Below are positions 17,803 through 27,905 of a DNA stretch of 64,000 nt, piece after piece. A program made the translations under genes and the position numbers. Position 1 is the stretch's first letter, and every line of letters starts with the position of its first letter. The notes under the pieces were generated by a model. It saw only the letters and a list, made by a program, of their open reading frames with translations, was not told the DNA's origin and did not search any database. The stretch is from Puniceicoccales bacterium (lineage in GTDB: Bacteria; Verrucomicrobiota; Verrucomicrobiia; Opitutales; UBA953), in the NCBI GenBank assembly GCA_031269335.1, contig JAISZI010000031.1, positions 16,820 through 80,819 on the forward strand, in the 5' to 3' direction.

Positions 17803-18678
17803 TCATGCTTCGGCGAGCCGTTTGCAGGCTTCGTCGATGAGGAATCCGGGCGTAGAGGCTCCCGCAGTGACGCCGATGACGTTGTATTTGCGGAGGTGTT
17901 TGAAGTCTAATTCGGCGGCGGTTTCGACGTGGTAGCACGGCAGGTTGTGTTTTTCGACCAATGCGGCGAGTTTCACGGTGTTCGCGGAGTGGCGTCCGCC
18001 GATGACGATGATTGCCTCTGCGCCCTCTTGCGCCAGCACGCGCACTTCGCTTTGGCGTTCACGGGTCGCCCCGCAAATCGTGTCGAAGACTAACGCATTC
18101 GGATAGGAACGTTTCAGGTATTCCGCAAGTTGTTCAAATTCAAAGATAAACATTGTTGACTGGGACACCATGCAGACTTTTTCGCCGAGCGGTGGCAGCG
18201 CGTCAATGTCTGCCCGTGTTTTGACAACGTGCCCGCGGGCATCGGTGTAGCCCATTAAGCCGATGACCTCCGGGTGATTCGGGTCGCCGAAGATGACGGT
18301 TGTATAACCTTTTCTTGACTGGAGTTTTATGCGCCCCGCGATGGTGCCCACGTCGGGGCAGGTGGCGTCGTGAAATTCTATGCCGAGGCTTTTTAAGTAA
18401 GAGCGGCGTTCGGGCGAGACGCCGTGGGCGCGCACGATCACGACGGCGTGTTTTTTTTCGGCTTCATCCACGTTTATATTGAGTTCGGAACGGCTCATGT
18501 AATCGCCGATTTCGTGAATGCCTTCCGATTCGAGCCGTTCCATCATTTGGCTGTTATGGATGAGGGGACCGTCGGTGAACACCGGTCGTTTTCCTTTTAT
18601 GGCGTATTCGCGGGCGACGTTGATGGCGCGTTCGACGCCCCAGCAAAAACCCGCCGTCTTGGCTCGGATGACTTTCAT
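17803..18678 (-). CDS. ispH: 4-hydroxy-3-methylbut-2-enyl diphosphate reductase
   Basis: KTAGFCWGVERAI, VIVRAHGVSP, DATCPDVGTI, VIGGRHSANTVKLA, VTAGASTPGFLID. Confidence 0.95.
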   Translation of the reverse strand: MKVIRAKTAGFCWGVERAINVAREYAIKGKRPVFTDGPLIHNSQMMERLESEGIHEIGDYMSRSELNINVDEAEKKHAVVIVRAHGVSPERRSYLKSLGIEFHDATCPDVGTIAGRIKLQSRKGYTTVIFGDPNHPEVIGLMGYTDARGHVVKTRADIDALPPLGEKVCMVSQSTMFIFEFEQLAEYLKRSYPNALVFDTICGATRERQSEVRVLAQEGAEAIIVIGGRHSANTVKLAALVEKHNLPCYHVETAAELDFKHLRKYNVIGVTAGASTPGFLIDEACKRLAEA

Positions 18679-18825
18679 GGATTGTGTTGGAAGAACGCGA
18701 AAGATGGCGTGAGGGAAGGGCAGGTGCCGGTGTTTTTCAAGGAAGTTTTCGGGATTCTGCGGCGGCGGGGGTGTGTCCGGCGTTTATTTATTTGCGGGTT
18801 CACGGGCAGCGTCTTCTGTCTCCGC

Positions 18826-19386
18826 ATGAAAATAAATTTTCATAATCTCGGAGGGTTACCCGATTTTGTTCGCGTGACACGCGTGCTGGACGAAGCGCTT
18901 GGAGAAGTCGTCTTCGGGTGGTCTGGGGAAGCACTTTGCCTGTGTTGTCTTGGCGAAAATGCTTTGGACGCGCTCCGCGAGCGTGCAGACCGGTGGGAAG
19001 TTCCGGTTCTTTGCGACGGGGTAGGGGTGTCCGACAAGCCCTCTCGTGCCGCGCTGAAAGCCTTTAAGATTAACCGCCCCGAAGCATTTCCGCAGCTGTT
19101 GTTAATAGGCTCGCCATTTCAGCAGAAAGTGTGGCGTCAACTTATCCACATTCGTTCGGGTGAGACAACCTGTTATAGCGGCATCGCCCATGATATCGGT
19201 GTGCGTTGTTACCGGTGTGTCGGCACGGCAGTTGGGCAAAACCCAATCGCCCTTTTTGTTCCTTGCCACAGAGTTATCGGTCGCGATGGCGCGCTTTGTG
19301 GGTTCGCTTACGGAATTCCTCTTAAAGAAAAGCTCCTCGCATTTGAGCATTCGACCAAACACAGACATGGAAGGCGACGCGGCTGA
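18826..19386 (+). CDS. ogt: Methylated-DNA--[protein]-cysteine S-methyltransferase
   Basis: GSPFQQKVWRQLIHIRSGETTCYSGIA...VGQNPIALFVPCHRVIGRDGALCGFAYG: PCHRV active site. Confidence 0.9.
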   Translation: MKINFHNLGGLPDFVRVTRVLDEALGEVVFGWSGEALCLCCLGENALDALRERADRWEVPVLCDGVGVSDKPSRAALKAFKINRPEAFPQLLLIGSPFQQKVWRQLIHIRSGETTCYSGIAHDIGVRCYRCVGTAVGQNPIALFVPCHRVIGRDGALCGFAYGIPLKEKLLAFEHSTKHRHGRRRG

Positions 19387-20149
19387 AATTATAGAAAACA
19401 CGGCGGGAAAGTATTTTCCGTCTATGCGACGCGCTGTGGCGCGTTTGTTTGACATCGTTTTTCCCCGCGACTGTCCCGTCACGGGAGAGCCTTCTGACAA
19501 TCCGCCGTGGCGATATATTTCTGCGAAAGGTCTTGCCGTTTTGCCGCGTGTCGCGCCGCCGCATTGCGAGACTTGCGGTTTTCCTTTTTACGGTGTCCTC
19601 GCCGGTTCCCAGATTTGCCCGCATTGCGCACAATTTTCTCCTGTTTTCAGCCACGGTAAAACCGCTGTGATAGCGAAGGGCGCGGCGCGTGAACTCGTGC
19701 ATACCTTAAAATATCGCCGTGGCACATGGCTCGCCGAAGACATGGCGCGCATTATCGCCACCACGGAATTTTATCCCGAATTTCTTGATTCCGCCATGCT
19801 TGTCCCCGTCCCGCTCCATTCTGCCCGTTTGCGGTGGCGCGGGCACAACCAATCGCTTCTCATTGTCAGGCACTTAGCGCGGATTCTTCGCGATCGTCAC
19901 TTGCAGGTCGCCGATGTCTTGGAACGCACCAAAAACACGCTTACCCAGACACTGCTCGACCGCGAAGAACGCGCCCGCAACATGCAACGCGCATTCGCTT
20001 TGCGCGCCGGTGTCAGCATCGATGTCAACGCCCGTTATGTTGTTTTTGACGATGTTTTTACGACAGGCTCGACCCTTAACGCTTGTTGTTCTGTGTTGCT
20101 CGACGCCGGTGCGAAACATGTCGATGTCGCCACTTTCGCCCACGGCTGA
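19367..20149 (+). CDS. comF: ComF family amidophosphoribosyltransferase
   Basis: CETCGFPFYGVLAGSQICPHCAQ zinc-finger-like part, LVHTLKYRRGTWLAEDMA, LVPVPLHSARLRWRGHNQSLLI, YVVFDDVFTTGSTLNACCSVLLDAGA (PRPP motif). Confidence 0.92.
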   Translation: MEGDAAEIIENTAGKYFPSMRRAVARLFDIVFPRDCPVTGEPSDNPPWRYISAKGLAVLPRVAPPHCETCGFPFYGVLAGSQICPHCAQFSPVFSHGKTAVIAKGAARELVHTLKYRRGTWLAEDMARIIATTEFYPEFLDSAMLVPVPLHSARLRWRGHNQSLLIVRHLARILRDRHLQVADVLERTKNTLTQTLLDREERARNMQRAFALRAGVSIDVNARYVVFDDVFTTGSTLNACCSVLLDAGAKHVDVATFAHG

Positions 20150-20223
20150 TTGCCCTGTCGGCGTTTTCCCTGTGAGGCGCGAAGTTTTGATTTGTGAGCG
20201 GGCGTAGGAAATAGGCTTGATTT

Positions 20224-20265
20224 TCGTCCCAAAGAGGCGGCTCTAAACCAGCCCCTTTGGGACGA
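20224..20265. repeat. Inverted repeat/hairpin downstream of comF
   Basis: TCGTCCCAAAG (20224-20234) ... CTTTGGGACGA (20255-20265). Confidence 0.8.
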
Positions 20266-20269
20266 AGGC

Positions 20270-20345
20270 AACGGCGCTCCCCCTTCGGGGGAAGAGGAGC
20301 GAGCGGAGGAGTGAGCACCGCCAGAGTAGGTGTTGTGCCCGCGCT
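20270..20345 (+). repeat. Interspersed repeat family C copy (CCAGAGyAnGTGyTGTGC type)
   Basis: aacggcgctcccccttcgggggaagaggagcgagcggaggagtgagcaccgccagagtaggtgttgtgcccgc; alignable by eye to 29531-29595. Confidence 0.65.
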
Positions 20346-20422
20346 CATACTCACAACTCACAACTTCCTTCCCTTTGTGCCGTTGCGGACCTCGGTCAAT
20401 TGTCCTACAAGTCGCGAAGTAT

Positions 20423-21007
20423 ATGCCATCTACAAGTTTGACACAGCTTGCCCATTCCGCCCTTCGCGAGACCCTGATGGCGGGCGATTTTGCCGTGGAT
20501 GCTACTGCGGGGAATGGTCACGACACCGCATTCCTCGCCGATGCTGTCGGCGTTTCCGGGCGTGTCATTGCCCTCGATATCCAGCAAGTCGCGCTTGACG
20601 CCGTCCGCCTCCGATTGGAGCAACTCAATCTTTTTCAACAGGTAACGCTTTTTTTGCGCGGACACGAGCACCTCGGCGAAGTTCTCCCCGCGTGCTGGTG
20701 CGGCATGGTGGCAGCGGTGATGTTCAACCTCGGTTATCTCCCGTGCGGGGATCACGCATTGGTCACCCGCCCTGAAACCACGATTCCTGCGCTCGAAAGC
20801 GCCGTTGGCTGGTTGCGCAACGGGGGCATGTTGAGCGTGCTCGTTTACCCGCGCCACCTTGGGGGCGAAGTCGAAAGCGACGCTGTTCAACACTGGTTGA
20901 ACGCATCGCCGTCTGCCCGCGCTTTGCAATGGGCTTTTCACGGCGATCCCGCCGGAAAAAAACGGCATCCGTGGCTCGCTCTTGGGAAGCGCATTTCGCT
21001 CCGGTAA
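20423..21007 (+). CDS. Class I SAM-dependent methyltransferase, putative rRNA methylase (YtqB-like)
   Basis: FAVDATAGNGHDTAFLADAVG...VIALDIQQ; AAVMFNLGYLPCGDHALVTRPETTIPALESAVGWLRNGGMLSVLVYPRHLGGEVE. Confidence 0.88.
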   Translation: MPSTSLTQLAHSALRETLMAGDFAVDATAGNGHDTAFLADAVGVSGRVIALDIQQVALDAVRLRLEQLNLFQQVTLFLRGHEHLGEVLPACWCGMVAAVMFNLGYLPCGDHALVTRPETTIPALESAVGWLRNGGMLSVLVYPRHLGGEVESDAVQHWLNASPSARALQWAFHGDPAGKKRHPWLALGKRISLR

Positions 21008-21020
21008 AAACACGCGCCGC

Positions 21021-22241
<1,221 letters not shown>

Positions 22242-22372
22242 GAAGAAGTGATGGTCGCAATGAGAACTCGGCGGGTATTTGGCGCAAGAAAACAATGCGG
22301 CGGGCGGGTGTTACATGGATTTTACCGTCGCAGTGATTGCATTTTTCAGCGGCAGCTCAATATAGGGCGCGT

Positions 22373-25069
22373 ATGAAATTCAAAACTTCTGCTTTGCTAT
22401 CCCATCGGTGCGCCAAAGTTTCGCGCCGTTTTCTCTCTTCTGCATTGCTTGCGGCGGCTGCGCCGTTGGCGAGCGCGTGGCTGATTTCTTCAGATGTCGC
22501 TGCTGCCAATGATGTTGTGCGGCTGACATTTTCCGCCGAGCTGACTTTTTCCGATGGGCGCACGGTAAACTCCGTGGACATCCGCCTTTTCCCTGACGCC
22601 GCACCGATCACCGTGGAAAATTTTCTGCGCTACGTCACCGAGGGAAGATACAATGAAACTTTCATTCACCGCAGCGAGAAAGATTTCGTTGTTCAGGGTG
22701 GCGGCTATACCGTCGTCGCGACGGAAGAGGGTAACTCGATTACGCCCATTGATAGATACGATGCGATTACTAACGAGTTCAACCAGTCGAACCTTCAGGG
22801 CACGCTCGCCATGGCGCGAGCTTCCGGGGTTGAGGACTCCGCAACCAGCGAGTGGTTTGTCAACATCGTGGACAACGACCCGCTGGACGGTGTGGACGGC
22901 GGTTTCACGGTTTTCGGCGAACTCCGAACTGCCGCCGATGTGGAGTTTTTCAACGCGCTCAATAGTCTTTCCACCTTCAGCGTCGATGGAACGGGCTTCA
23001 CCAATATTCCGACCCTCGACGATCAGGGGTCTCTCGTTTGGATCATTTCCGCCGAAGTTATTTCCCGCGACGAAACCGTGAACGACCGCATTCACACATG
23101 GGTCGGCGGGACTTCGGGAAAATGGGACCTCACGACGCGCAATTGGAATATCGTAGAGGGGAACGGCATTGCCCGCATTTTCACGCAGGGTTCCGAAGTC
23201 GTTTTTAATACGCCAGTAGGGACGCGCAACGACATTGCCCTTGTCGGTGGGTTGAATGTCGCTGATCTGTGCATAAGCGGCGGCGGCACCCTTGTTTTTA
23301 ATGGTGCGGAAGGATCTGGTGGCATCACGGGGCAAGTCGGCGGCGTGGTTCCGAGCAATGCCGGTGCGCTGCTCAAAAAAGACGCCGGCACGGCAGTTTT
23401 TCAATCAACGGTGCTCGATTTCCCCGGCGGGACCCGCGTTTCCGGCGGGATTCTTGCACTGGATAACACGCTGTTGAGGTCTAACGTCCGCGTCGATCCT
23501 GGGGCGGTGCTCCTCATTGGACCCAATGGATCGGGCACAGGTATTTACGGGAACATCGTCAACTACGGCACCATCCAGACAGGAAACAACGTCGTGGGGC
23601 GGCTCGTCATCAACGGCACCTTGACGAACGAGGGCGTGCTCCTCCTCAAGCTCTTCGCCGATGGTTCGCGGGACATTATTCGCAATGACACCGCGCAACC
23701 GATCGTCATCGGGGGAACGCTCAAACTCGACATTGCCAGTGAGTTTTTCACGGGAAACTCCGCAATCAGCTTCAACTTCGGCGAATTTGTCGAGGCTGGT
23801 GCCGGTGATGTTTCACTCTCGCCGGACACGACACTGGCGTTCGCAAATCCGCTTTTTATAGGAGAAATTACAGACTGGGCCAGCGGGCAGATTGAACTGC
23901 GCCGCAGTATCGAGGGAATCCCGGTGCGCTCCCACTTGATCCGATTCCGGAGTGCCCTGAACGCTCTCCACGCAAATGACCCCACAGGCGCCAGCGGCAG
24001 CTTCGTCGAATCCATTCTCTCCACTGCCTCTGGCGCAGGCGGCACTGGCGCTACCACGCAGGCAATCGCCGTCGCTTCTCCGCTCGGCTACTCAAGCCTG
24101 ACCACCATGTCTAACGCCCTCGCCAACAGCAATGTTGCTGCCGTGCGCGGTCGCATTGCGGCGTTTTACAACGGAACCCTCACCGAGAATGCCCCCGCCA
24201 AAAAGACCGACGCGACCAGCGCCGGCATCCGGCATCCGTATTCCTCGAATCTCTACATCGCCGCCGGCGGTTCCTTGGCTAAAAACGGCACCGAAAACAC
24301 GAACCCCTTCTACGACACGCAAACCTACTCCGTCGGCGTGGGCATCGACGGGCACGTGAAAGATAAAATCCTCGCGGGTGTCCGCCTCGACGGCGGTAGC
24401 GGCAATGCCGATTTCCACTTTGACGCGGGCAAGGCGACCACGAACCAGTTTCAAGCCACGGGCTACGCCTCCATTCCCCTCACAAACCAGTTCCGCGCCG
24501 ACACCGCCGTTTTCGCCGCTTACGCCAACCACGAAGTAAAACACCGCACCCTCGCCGGTGGCGCGGTCAATGAGGCTGACGCCCGCGGTATTACGGCAGG
24601 TGTATCTTCATGGCTAACAGGCAGTTTCACGATAACCGAGACGCTCGACTTTTCCCCGTTTGCCGGCGTCGAATTCACCCACGCGAGCACAGGTTCGCTC
24701 ACGGAAGATGGCGGCGAAGCCAATGGCGCACTTTCCATAGACGCCATTTCGCAGAATTCGCTCCGCGTCCGTGTCGGCGGAGCTGTCCGTTGGCGTTTCC
24801 TGCCGGACGCTCACCTTTCCTTGAACCTTGCGTATGCACGAGAACTGCTCGGGACGGACACCGAAATTAAAGCGCGTTTCACCGCCGCAGGATTGCCAAA
24901 ATTCCGCGTGAACGCCCCCGCCCTCGCCGAAAATGCAATTGAGGCGGGTCCCTCCCTTGATGTGAAACTTTCCGATGCCACCGCGATCTCCGCGGGATAC
25001 TTCTTTGAAAGCAATTTTGCCGACCGGACCGCACATCATTTCAACGCTTCTTTTCAATGGCGTTTTTAA
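22373..25069 (+). CDS. Cyclophilin-type PPIase domain fused to an autotransporter passenger and beta-barrel
   Basis: N-terminal cyclophilin motifs (RLFPDAAPITVENFLRYVTEGRYNETFIHRSEKDFVVQGGGY; NLQGTLAMARASGVEDSATSEWFVNIVDNDPLDGVDGGFTVFGEL), beta-rich Gly/Asn passenger, autotransporter-like barrel ending in FQWRF. Confidence 0.88.
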   Translation: MKFKTSALLSHRCAKVSRRFLSSALLAAAAPLASAWLISSDVAAANDVVRLTFSAELTFSDGRTVNSVDIRLFPDAAPITVENFLRYVTEGRYNETFIHRSEKDFVVQGGGYTVVATEEGNSITPIDRYDAITNEFNQSNLQGTLAMARASGVEDSATSEWFVNIVDNDPLDGVDGGFTVFGELRTAADVEFFNALNSLSTFSVDGTGFTNIPTLDDQGSLVWIISAEVISRDETVNDRIHTWVGGTSGKWDLTTRNWNIVEGNGIARIFTQGSEVVFNTPVGTRNDIALVGGLNVADLCISGGGTLVFNGAEGSGGITGQVGGVVPSNAGALLKKDAGTAVFQSTVLDFPGGTRVSGGILALDNTLLRSNVRVDPGAVLLIGPNGSGTGIYGNIVNYGTIQTGNNVVGRLVINGTLTNEGVLLLKLFADGSRDIIRNDTAQPIVIGGTLKLDIASEFFTGNSAISFNFGEFVEAGAGDVSLSPDTTLAFANPLFIGEITDWASGQIELRRSIEGIPVRSHLIRFRSALNALHANDPTGASGSFVESILSTASGAGGTGATTQAIAVASPLGYSSLTTMSNALANSNVAAVRGRIAAFYNGTLTENAPAKKTDATSAGIRHPYSSNLYIAAGGSLAKNGTENTNPFYDTQTYSVGVGIDGHVKDKILAGVRLDGGSGNADFHFDAGKATTNQFQATGYASIPLTNQFRADTAVFAAYANHEVKHRTLAGGAVNEADARGITAGVSSWLTGSFTITETLDFSPFAGVEFTHASTGSLTEDGGEANGALSIDAISQNSLRVRVGGAVRWRFLPDAHLSLNLAYARELLGTDTEIKARFTAAGLPKFRVNAPALAENAIEAGPSLDVKLSDATAISAGYFFESNFADRTAHHFNASFQWRF

Positions 25070-25233
25070 CCCGAAAACCGCCTTTGAAAAGGCGCGACTT
25101 GCGGAAAGCTGCGGGCATCAGCGAGTTGCGCTCTTCGCTCGACGCGCTTCCAGTGCGCCTTCGGAGAAGCGTAACTCACTGCTCCTCCGCATCTTCCTCG
25201 CAATTCACGCCATTCAAAAGCGGTTTTCGGGTT
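25068..25233. repeat. 166-bp imperfect inverted-repeat element
   Basis: Left end AACCCGAAAACCGCCTTTGAA (25068-25088) pairs with right end TTCAAAAGCGGTTTTCGGGTT (25213-25233); internal arms also largely complementary. Confidence 0.8.
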
Positions 25234-25351
25234 CTAACCCGAGCCGAATTCCCCGAAATGCTACGCCGCCAGGAGGATTTTCCTCGACTCTTCGCGCCGC
25301 GAGATGAACCTCGCGTGCTTAGCTTTTTTCAGTCACTTCCAGCTACTTCTC

Positions 25352-26752
25352 ATGCCTAAAGTTACCTTGTCCAGCTTGGACCCGCGATTGCAAAAACAAG
25401 TCGCGTCCGCCGAGAAATCCCTTCTCACCAATCCCTTATACACCGTCGAAGTCCTCCGTAGCATTGTTCAGAACAATCCCGAATGTCTCGAGGTCCGGCG
25501 CCTCTTGCGCAAGGCGCAAAAGCGCGTCTATGGTCCCGTAAAAAAAGGCTTCGGCAGTTTGTTTAGTTCGTTCCCAGCCGTATTGGGCGCCAGCAAGCTC
25601 GTCGCTACCGCCCCACTCGAAGCGATCAAAGTCGCAGAAAAATTACTCGATAAAAAACCAACCGACTCTGCCGCTAATAAACTGCTCGCTTCCGCCGCCG
25701 AAAAACTTGCCTGGTTCGACACCGCTGCATTCGCCTACGAAGAAGCCTCCGCCGCCGAACCGAAAAACCTTTCCCTCCTCGTCGCGTGGGGCACTGTCCT
25801 CATCAAAGCCGAAGATTTTGACGCTGCGTTAAACGTTGCCGACGAAGGGCTTAAACGTTTCCCAGGCAACGGCGATTTACAAGAAGTCGCCCGCCGGGCA
25901 TCCGTCGCCAAAACCCTTCAAAAGGGCAAATGGGAGGCGCAAGGCGACTTCAAGGAAAAGACCAAAGACCTCTCGGCTGCCAGCCAGGTTGACGTCGAAA
26001 GCCGCATCGTGCAGGACATCGCCGTCGCCGTCCGCATCGCCGCCGAATTAGAACAAAAAATCGCCGCCGACCCCGAAAACGTGGACTACTACCGCGAGGC
26101 AATCCGCAATTACCAAACCGCCGGAGACTTAGATAAAGCCCTTGATGCCATCCGCCGCGCACGCCAAACAAATATCGGACGCGCCGACGCAGCACTCGAA
26201 AAACAAGAAAACGAAATCTCGCTGGCTATCCTCGATAAAAAAGTGGAGACAATCGCCGAACAGCTCGCCGCCGACCCCGAAAACGACGCCCTGCGAACGA
26301 ATCACCAACAAGCCGTGAACGATGCGCTTTCCTTTCGCCTCCAAATCTACAAAAACCTCGTCGAACGCTACCCCAACGACTACAGCTACCGTTACAGCCT
26401 CGGCGTCCTCCTCCTTCAAACTGGCAGCGTAGATGAAGCCATCCAACAGCTCCAAGTCGCCCAACGCAATCCGCGCAACCGGCACAACGCCATGCTCCAC
26501 CTCGCTCGCGCCTTCGTCGCCGGAAACAAATTCGACCTCGCCGTCGAACAATTGCAAACCGCCAAAAGCGAAATCCTTCCGATGAACGACACGAAAAAGG
26601 AAATTATTTACGAGCTTGGCAGCGCCCTCGAAAAAGTCGGACGCGAAAAAGAAGCTATCGATGAATATAAAGCCCTCTACATGAACGATTCCTCCTATCG
26701 CGACGTCTCCGCCAAAATCAACGCCTACTACGCCGCACAACAAAACGCCTGA
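25352..26752 (+). CDS. Tetratricopeptide repeat protein
   Basis: TPR-like helices: AEKLLDKKPTDSAANKLLASAAEKLAWFDTAAFAYEEASAAEPKNLSLLVAWGTVLIKAEDFDAALNVADEGLKRFP. Confidence 0.82.
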   Translation: MPKVTLSSLDPRLQKQVASAEKSLLTNPLYTVEVLRSIVQNNPECLEVRRLLRKAQKRVYGPVKKGFGSLFSSFPAVLGASKLVATAPLEAIKVAEKLLDKKPTDSAANKLLASAAEKLAWFDTAAFAYEEASAAEPKNLSLLVAWGTVLIKAEDFDAALNVADEGLKRFPGNGDLQEVARRASVAKTLQKGKWEAQGDFKEKTKDLSAASQVDVESRIVQDIAVAVRIAAELEQKIAADPENVDYYREAIRNYQTAGDLDKALDAIRRARQTNIGRADAALEKQENEISLAILDKKVETIAEQLAADPENDALRTNHQQAVNDALSFRLQIYKNLVERYPNDYSYRYSLGVLLLQTGSVDEAIQQLQVAQRNPRNRHNAMLHLARAFVAGNKFDLAVEQLQTAKSEILPMNDTKKEIIYELGSALEKVGREKEAIDEYKALYMNDSSYRDVSAKINAYYAAQQNA

Positions 26753-26777
26753 TACACCCCAACACCGGTGTTCTCTC

Positions 26778-27890
26778 ATGCCCGCTCGCTTTCACTTCTT
26801 CACCGGCGACGACGACTACCTCGTAGATCGCGCCGCCCGTGCCTGTTTCGAGAAGTTTAATAAAGAAACCAACGACCCGCTCTCTTCCGAAATTATCAGC
26901 GCCACCGCAACGAAGGAAGATGACGCCCTGGCAATCCTCGCCAATTTCATCCCCGCCGTCACAACCCTTCCTCTCTTCGGCGGCAAAAAAAATGTCTGGC
27001 TGCGCACCCTGAACTGGCTGGCGAGAGATACGCTCTTCGGCCGCTCCGAAGCAGGTAAGGATTGCCTCGCACGCCTTCAAAAAACACTCGATAAAATCGA
27101 TCCGGAAAATTTTAACGTCGTAATCAGTGCCTTCCCCGCCGACGGCACCCGCTCCGAAACAAAATGGCTGAAAAATAACAGCGACCCCTCCGCCTCTGTC
27201 CCTCTTCTCAAAGGAAAGGGCGGCGATAAAGGTGTCCCAGCCGCGATACTCGCCGCCGAAGCAAACGCGCTCGGCGTGAAATTGTCCGATACAGTCTGCG
27301 AAGAACTCCTCGAAAAAGTCGGCGCAAACCTTCGTATGGCGATCGAAGAAGTGCGCAAACTTGCCTCTTATATTGGTGCTTCCGGCGGTGCCATCACCTC
27401 CGATATGATCGCAAAACTCGTCCCGGTTTTCGGAGAAGGCGATTTTTTTGAACCAGTCGAAGCTTTTTATTCTGCCAATATCGAATACGCATTGGATTCC
27501 CTGCGCCGTTTCTTTTTTCACAACCCAAAGGCGGGGCGGGGTTTGCTGGCCACTCTCCAAAAACGAAACCGCCTCCTCCTCCAGCTGCGCACCTTGACCG
27601 ACGCACGAGCCATCAGCGGAAGTTTCAGCGAGGCAGCATTGTCCCGCGCCGCTGCGGAATATGGCTCCGCTTTCGGCGATACCATCGGCGAAAAAAACGA
27701 ACTGAACGTGTTCGCCCAAAACGGATTTTACCTCTCGCGACTCGCCCGCTCCGCAAAAATCTTTTCGCTGCGCAGTTTGATCGAACTCCAGCTCGCCTTC
27801 GTCGATTGCTACAACTCCATCCTCGCCCGCCCCAACGAAGAAGAAGCCGTCTTCCGCGAATTCTTTGAACGCTGCCTCACCAAAAAATAA
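26778..27890 (+). CDS. holA: DNA polymerase III subunit delta
   Basis: FHFFTGDDDYLVDRAAR...LPLFGGKKNVWLRTLNWL...LRMAIEEVRKLASYIGASGGAITSDMIAKLVP, HolA organisation. Confidence 0.85.
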   Translation: MPARFHFFTGDDDYLVDRAARACFEKFNKETNDPLSSEIISATATKEDDALAILANFIPAVTTLPLFGGKKNVWLRTLNWLARDTLFGRSEAGKDCLARLQKTLDKIDPENFNVVISAFPADGTRSETKWLKNNSDPSASVPLLKGKGGDKGVPAAILAAEANALGVKLSDTVCEELLEKVGANLRMAIEEVRKLASYIGASGGAITSDMIAKLVPVFGEGDFFEPVEAFYSANIEYALDSLRRFFFHNPKAGRGLLATLQKRNRLLLQLRTLTDARAISGSFSEAALSRAAAEYGSAFGDTIGEKNELNVFAQNGFYLSRLARSAKIFSLRSLIELQLAFVDCYNSILARPNEEEAVFREFFERCLTKK

Positions 27891-27905
27891 TTATTACGCG
27901 AGTTA

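Noticed and set aside
22242-22372. Lysine riboswitch upstream of lysC
   Set aside because: The 131-bp gap shows no recognisable conserved lysine-riboswitch core and is short for one.
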